Assembly: GCA_034687125.1 (NCBI GenBank)
Contig: JAQGBZ010000432.1
Location: forward strand, 1-48,826
Reading direction: 5' to 3'
Source: Neelides folsomi
Lineage: Eukaryota; Arthropoda; Collembola; Neelipleona; Neelidae
Length of the DNA stretch: 48,826 nt
Of the stretch, positions 44,900-48,826 are shown piece after piece. A program made the translations under genes and the position numbers. The notes beneath the pieces were generated by a model that was not told the origin of the DNA, made no database searches, and saw only the letters and a list, made by a program, of their open reading frames with translations. How positions within the stretch are numbered: the stretch's first letter is position 1; each line of letters opens with the position of its first letter.

Positions 44900-46230
44900 A
44901 ATAATCAATGGTGGTTGGTGACTTACGAATTCATGAGAATTTTGACAGTAATTTAAATTTATAATTATTTATAAATTAAAATATTTTATCTCATTATATT
45001 GGATTTGTTTCCTCTTGCAAATGGGCAAATCAAACTATTGATGATATTAATATTAATAGCAACACGCTAAAATTAAATAAATATTTCAACCATTTGGTAA
45101 TAAACTTTATTAAAATTAATCAAATACTTAACCATGTATTTGAATTATTTGAATAATGATCAAATTAAATATTAATATGATGAGAGGAAAATAGATATCA
45201 ATGTAGTAATGTCACAAATATTATATATTATAGGGAGATCCCAGTTAGCCGAAAGCCAAGGTGCAAGTTAGCCGAATAGCCGACGTGCAAGTTAGCCGAA
45301 TATCCGACGTATAAGTTAGCCGAATAGCCGAAAGGTGACAAAAGCCGATCTTCAAGTTGGCCGAATACTTTCAAAAAGGTTCTCTTTTGGGGCGAGAAAT
45401 AGAAAAGTTTAATAGATCATAGTTTCACAATTCCCATTTACATATAAGTTTGAATTACTTTTTTGAATAATATCCATTATGAAAATATTATAGAGGATCA
45501 ATCATAAAATATCCTCATGGCATGTCGAGTATAACATTTTTACTATTTAGATTTTTAGAATTTTCTATTTAAAATAAAATACATATCACAAATAATAGCA
45601 TAATTTAAAGTAAATATATTTAAAACTACTTAGTTCAGATTTGTTTGTTACATGGCGCTTGGCAGGCATCTTGGGTAAGACATTCTAAATAACATATCCA
45701 AATACCATCTCAGAATTCTTCGAGAAACCATGTCATTCTTTATTTTTATAATAAAACTTAAAAAACCAGTTTTTTAGTTTCAAGAAAGAGCAGTGATGAT
45801 TAAATACCAAACCTCTAAATTATTTTTCTCTCTCTAATAAAAGAACTAAAAGGTCAGTCTGGGAAGTAAATAGGTTTAATCCTACACCTTTCGAATTATC
45901 ATCATGAAAGACATTTATCTTAAAATCTAACTTTGAAAATATTAAGATGATTTGGATTTTACATTCTTAGGAAAGGTTCAATTTATTTATAAATATTTAT
46001 ATTAATAAATCAGGATTTTGAGCTTTTTGAGTAAATGGGTTAAACGGCAATATGTTCAAAATAGGTTTCATTGAAACTTAAAATGCGAAGTATCATATAC
46101 AAATAATTGAAATTGAAACAAAATAATTTTTGGATAAATGCATAAATGAAATGAAATCACAATTAATGTAATTGGAAGTATAAAAAGAATATTGGTATAT
46201 TTGTTTTGTTCTCAACTAAAAATCATCAAA
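44900..46230. other. Intergenic, no gene seen
   Basis: AT-rich apart from the tandem repeat at about 45.24-45.37 kb; no supported ORF. Confidence 0.4.
45238..45368. repeat. Tandem repeat, CAAGTTAGCCGAATAGCCGA-type
   Basis: Four to five imperfect copies of a roughly 30-bp unit 'gtgcaagttagccgaatagccgac', standing out by higher GC from its surroundings. Confidence 0.75.
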
Positions 46231-46247
46231 AAAGGAATTAAATCAAA

Positions 46248-47528
46248 TCAAGCCAATAATAAACTGATAGCGTTCTCAACTGCCATTAGCCAAGCATTCA
46301 TTAAAAATTGCTGAGTAAAACATAAATAAGTTCCAGATTTAATTTGAAAACGTGGGATTGCTCTAAGAATTTTTTTACAATATTTGTCATTGTCGCTTAA
46401 AGTACGAATGTTGTCCTCCATTTTGTTCATCCTAACCAATGACCGAGACCCAAAATAAAGTAAGGAAAAAGCTGTTAATGAAAATATTGGCCATGCCAAA
46501 TAACCAGGCATTTCTTGTATTTGATAAAATTTAATTGTACCATAATTAGCCAATATTATCAATAAAAACATAATTTGAAACGCCAAAGAAAATTCATTTA
46601 AAATGCTGTTAACAACCTTAAGTAAAACATGTTCTATTTTGAAAAGGTAGTAAAATGTGAAATCATTTCCATATCTCCATCTTTCCATTCCCATGGAGTG
46701 AAAGGTTGAAACGAAATGAATTGCACAACCAACCATTGAAGCCATGGCCGATATGAAAAATATAAGAACTCCAAAAAAGGTTGCAAATAGCAATAAAAAC
46801 CCGATAAATTTATTTTGATCAAACGATGAAGCATCAAAAATGAATTCAAAATGAGAATAGAAATATCTATTGAATGGATGCATGGAATTGGAATCTTTTA
46901 AAAATTGGAATGATAAAAATAAAATGCTGAAGAAGAGAAAAATAATTGTGAATATTAAATACAGCACCAACTTAAAACTTATTTGATCGACTTTCAATTC
47001 TGTTGTATTGAAATATGTTTCTAATAAAATAATAAATAATGTAATTAATTTTATATGTTTAACTCAAATAAATTATTACTCATAATGTAAGATTCATGCA
47101 ATATTTATCAAGTTTAAATATAATATAATTTTATAATATACAGTAATATAATTCAATGTAATTTTATAAATTTTTTAATTACTTTGAAATGCACTATCAA
47201 GTTTAAATAATTGGTCGATCATGTACATGAAATTTTTTATTAATCTGAATACTTTAAACGATATATGTCCAACAGAAATGAAATCAAAGCAATAATAAAA
47301 ATAAATCATTTTTTGGATTTGATCGAAATCTTTCTCATTGTATTTTAAATCATAAATAAACCTCAATACAAAATAAGTACCAGCTAATGGATAAAAATGA
47401 GTAATGAGGGGAAACAAAAGTTCTTTTGAAAAACAAGTTTCTTTTTTTAAATTGTACTTGATTGGATATGCAACAGAGAGAAATTTGATGATTAATATGA
47501 AAACAATTTTAACATTATTTGTGACCAT
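46248..47528 (-). CDS. Gustatory-receptor-like seven-TM protein, two exons
   Basis: Exon 1 is 47528-47183 and exon 2 is 47020-46248, joined in phase 1 (GTAATT donor, TTTATTAG acceptor), 372 residues. The protein is strongly hydrophobic with about seven TM segments, for example FKLVLYLIFTIIFLFFSILF, FIGFLLLFATFFGVLIFFI, FQIMFLLIILANYG and FSLTAFSLLYFGS. The loop before the last TM carries RMNKMEDNIRTLSDN and ILRAIPRFQIKSGTYLCFTQQ. The length and the IKSGTYLCF...ENAISLLL end recall arthropod gustatory receptors, which diverge fast. It probably acts as a ligand-gated ion channel in sensory neurons, if the call is right. Another 7TM family is possible. Confidence 0.6.
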
Positions 47529-47619
47529 TTTCTTTTTAAATTATCAAAATTTTAATAACAATTTTCTAACAAATATTGGAAATGAGCATGTAAATTGAAA
47601 TGAAAAATAAAATCTTTTT

Positions 47620-47980
47620 ATTTTTAAATATTAAGAAAGCAGATAGGAAAAAATTCTGCCCTATTATAGTAATAATTATAAAAAGCTAATAAAATATTTA
47701 GTAAGGTCTTTCGTGTTATTTCAATAAATCCTAGCCTAAACTGCATTAATGATATGTAATTTATAGTGATGCAGGCTTGAAATAGATTATTTAATTTCAA
47801 TTTTCATATTGTTCGAGAAATTGAGAGAGGTAAAATGTCAAAATGCTTGATCTAATATGTAATTGTAACTTACAAATGTAATTCTTTATATATGTAAATG
47901 AATTGTAAACAAAATATTGGGGTCCTCCTTGCTGGAAGCGTTTCTCGGTCTCAGCATCCCTAGTAATTACTATATATTGG
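47620..47980. other. Intergenic, no gene seen
   Basis: AT-rich; no supported ORF. Confidence 0.4.
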
Positions 47981-47997
47981 TCAAAGTCCAGGACGCG

Positions 47998-48250
47998 GGC
48001 CTGTTTCGGGCAACCATTGCCCAAAAACGGACAATGGTTGCCTCTTTTTGGGTAATGGCTGCCCGAAAAGAGGCAATGATTGCCCAAAAAGAGGCAACCA
48101 TTGCCCGTTTTTGGGCAATGTTGCCTCAAAAAGACAAAATTGCCCGAAACGGACAACGTTGCTCGTTAAAATATGAAGGTTGCCCGACAAAATATGGACG
48201 TTTCCCTCAAGATTAGGAAAGTTGCACGTCAAAATATGAAAGTTGCCCTT
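47998..48250. repeat. Nested tandem/palindromic repeat of TTGCCC and GGCAA units
   Basis: More than ten copies of ttgccc/gggcaa and ggcaa/ttgcc boxes alternate with aaaaag or cggac spacers, in both orientations. Several neighbours form strong hairpins (ggcaaccattgcccaaaaac folding on ggacaatggttgcc, about 48008-48041). Further copies with 'tgaaggttgcccgacaaaat' units (about 48172-48250) are a simpler tandem tail. Open frames across it are a by-product of the repeat. Confidence 0.8.
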
Positions 48251-48700
48251 TAAAATCTGAACTTTAACTTCATATTATGTATTAATTTTAATTTTTTAAT
48301 AAAAATTCATTTTGATGTTTGTTTATTATTTACCTAAATAAATATATTTTACACTGCATCTAACAGCGTAATCACCACCAGTAAAATGTGAATAATTTAT
48401 TCAAATCAATGACTAATTCATGACCAAAATTAATTTAAGACCGCTATAGGTTTATAATATAGAGGCAATGTTAGGTTTATAGAAATGAAATATATTTTTC
48501 ATTAAAAATTAAAATTCTTAATTTTGTTCAATTTTTTTGTCTATTTCTCTTATTAACTTTGCGCTTTTTCCTCCTTCACCTTCCTTAATTGCAGTTTATT
48601 TGGCTCCATAAACTAAAGGTAACTAATGATATTGATTTATATTGAATGAAAATAGCTAAAACTATCAGATTTACCCTAACAAAGACTAACTGCTTTTTAA
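48251..48700. other. Intergenic, no gene seen
   Basis: AT-rich; a pyrimidine-rich CAG acceptor-like site occurs at about 48592, but no exon can be confirmed. Confidence 0.35.
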
Positions 48701-48711
48701 ATTATTGATTT

Positions 48712-48826
48712 AGCTTTCTCTCCGAATATGAAAAGGGTCAAATTACAGCTTTAATAAACACCGGTCAAACATTCCGTCAAATTGGAAGGACTCTAGGACG
48801 CCACCACAGCACAATACTCAAGTTTG
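48712..48826 (+). pseudogene. Transposase N-terminal HTH, cut by window end
   Basis: The open frame reads FLSEYEKGQITALINTGQTF, then RQIGRTLGRHHSTILKF, to the last base. This is the helix-turn-helix DNA-binding start of a Tc1/mariner-type (HTH_38/HTH_Tc3-like) transposase. There is no ATG in frame in view (the frame enters after a TAG/acceptor-like TTTAG), so the start or an upstream exon is unresolved and the rest lies beyond the window. Whether it is active cannot be judged. Confidence 0.6.

Noticed and set aside
47797..48232. Overlapping ORFs on both strands
   Set aside because: By-products of the GGCAA/TTGCC repeat.
1..48826. CRISPR arrays, tRNA or rRNA genes, prokaryotic operons
   Set aside because: The repeats seen are eukaryotic mini/microsatellites without spacer structure, and no cloverleaf or rRNA segment was recognised by eye.

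Overview
The window is AT-rich nuclear DNA of an arthropod. Small GT-AG introns, a methuselah-like GPCR, a DUF4789-type protein, an arthropod chemoreceptor-like gene and an Enhancer of split-type cluster all fit a pancrustacean. A springtail (Collembola) or another non-insect hexapod is my best guess, but nothing here fixes the species.

Left end (1-3.8 kb): a decayed transposon ORF, a zinc-finger relic next to an inverted partner, and a tandem pair of secreted-protein genes. The first copy carries one in-frame TAG; the second has a different 3' half.

Middle (about 8-26.5 kb): what looks like an Enhancer of split complex. Two bHLH-Orange-WRPW repressor genes face away from each other (hes-a, minus, about 10.6-9.6 kb; hes-b, plus, about 25.1-25.8 kb). 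Between them lies a short two-exon gene that I read as a diverged Bearded-family candidate (17.5-18.1 kb). The interval holds repeated paired Su(H) sites (CGTGGGAA-N15-17-TTCCCACG), several with a proneural A-site (GGCAGGTGT) beside them, the 'SPS+A' Notch plus proneural code. Some modules sit directly upstream of the recognised genes; others (about 8.1, 15.4 and 22.8 kb) have no recognised gene beside them. K-boxes lie downstream of hes-b and the Bearded-like gene, suggesting post-transcriptional control as in the Drosophila complex. A small signal-peptide/one-TM gene lies next to hes-a.

Right half: a nine-exon FAAH2-type amidase with complete catalytic triad (27.0-29.8 kb); a five-finger C2H2 gene (31.8-33.3 kb) whose upstream region looks like two 5'UTR exons with a mariner-like relic and a fold-back element in the last intron; a 400-bp MITE; then minus-strand membrane-protein genes: a two-TM protein (35.3-35.9 kb), a three-exon TM-DUF4789 protein (37.5-40.0 kb), a nine-exon methuselah-like GPCR with one in-frame TAG in TM7 (42.1-44.9 kb) and a two-exon seven-TM gustatory-receptor-like gene (46.2-47.5 kb). 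The window ends in the HTH of a truncated transposase.

All exon models were built by hand from splice signals, reading phase and family resemblance; no database search was possible.
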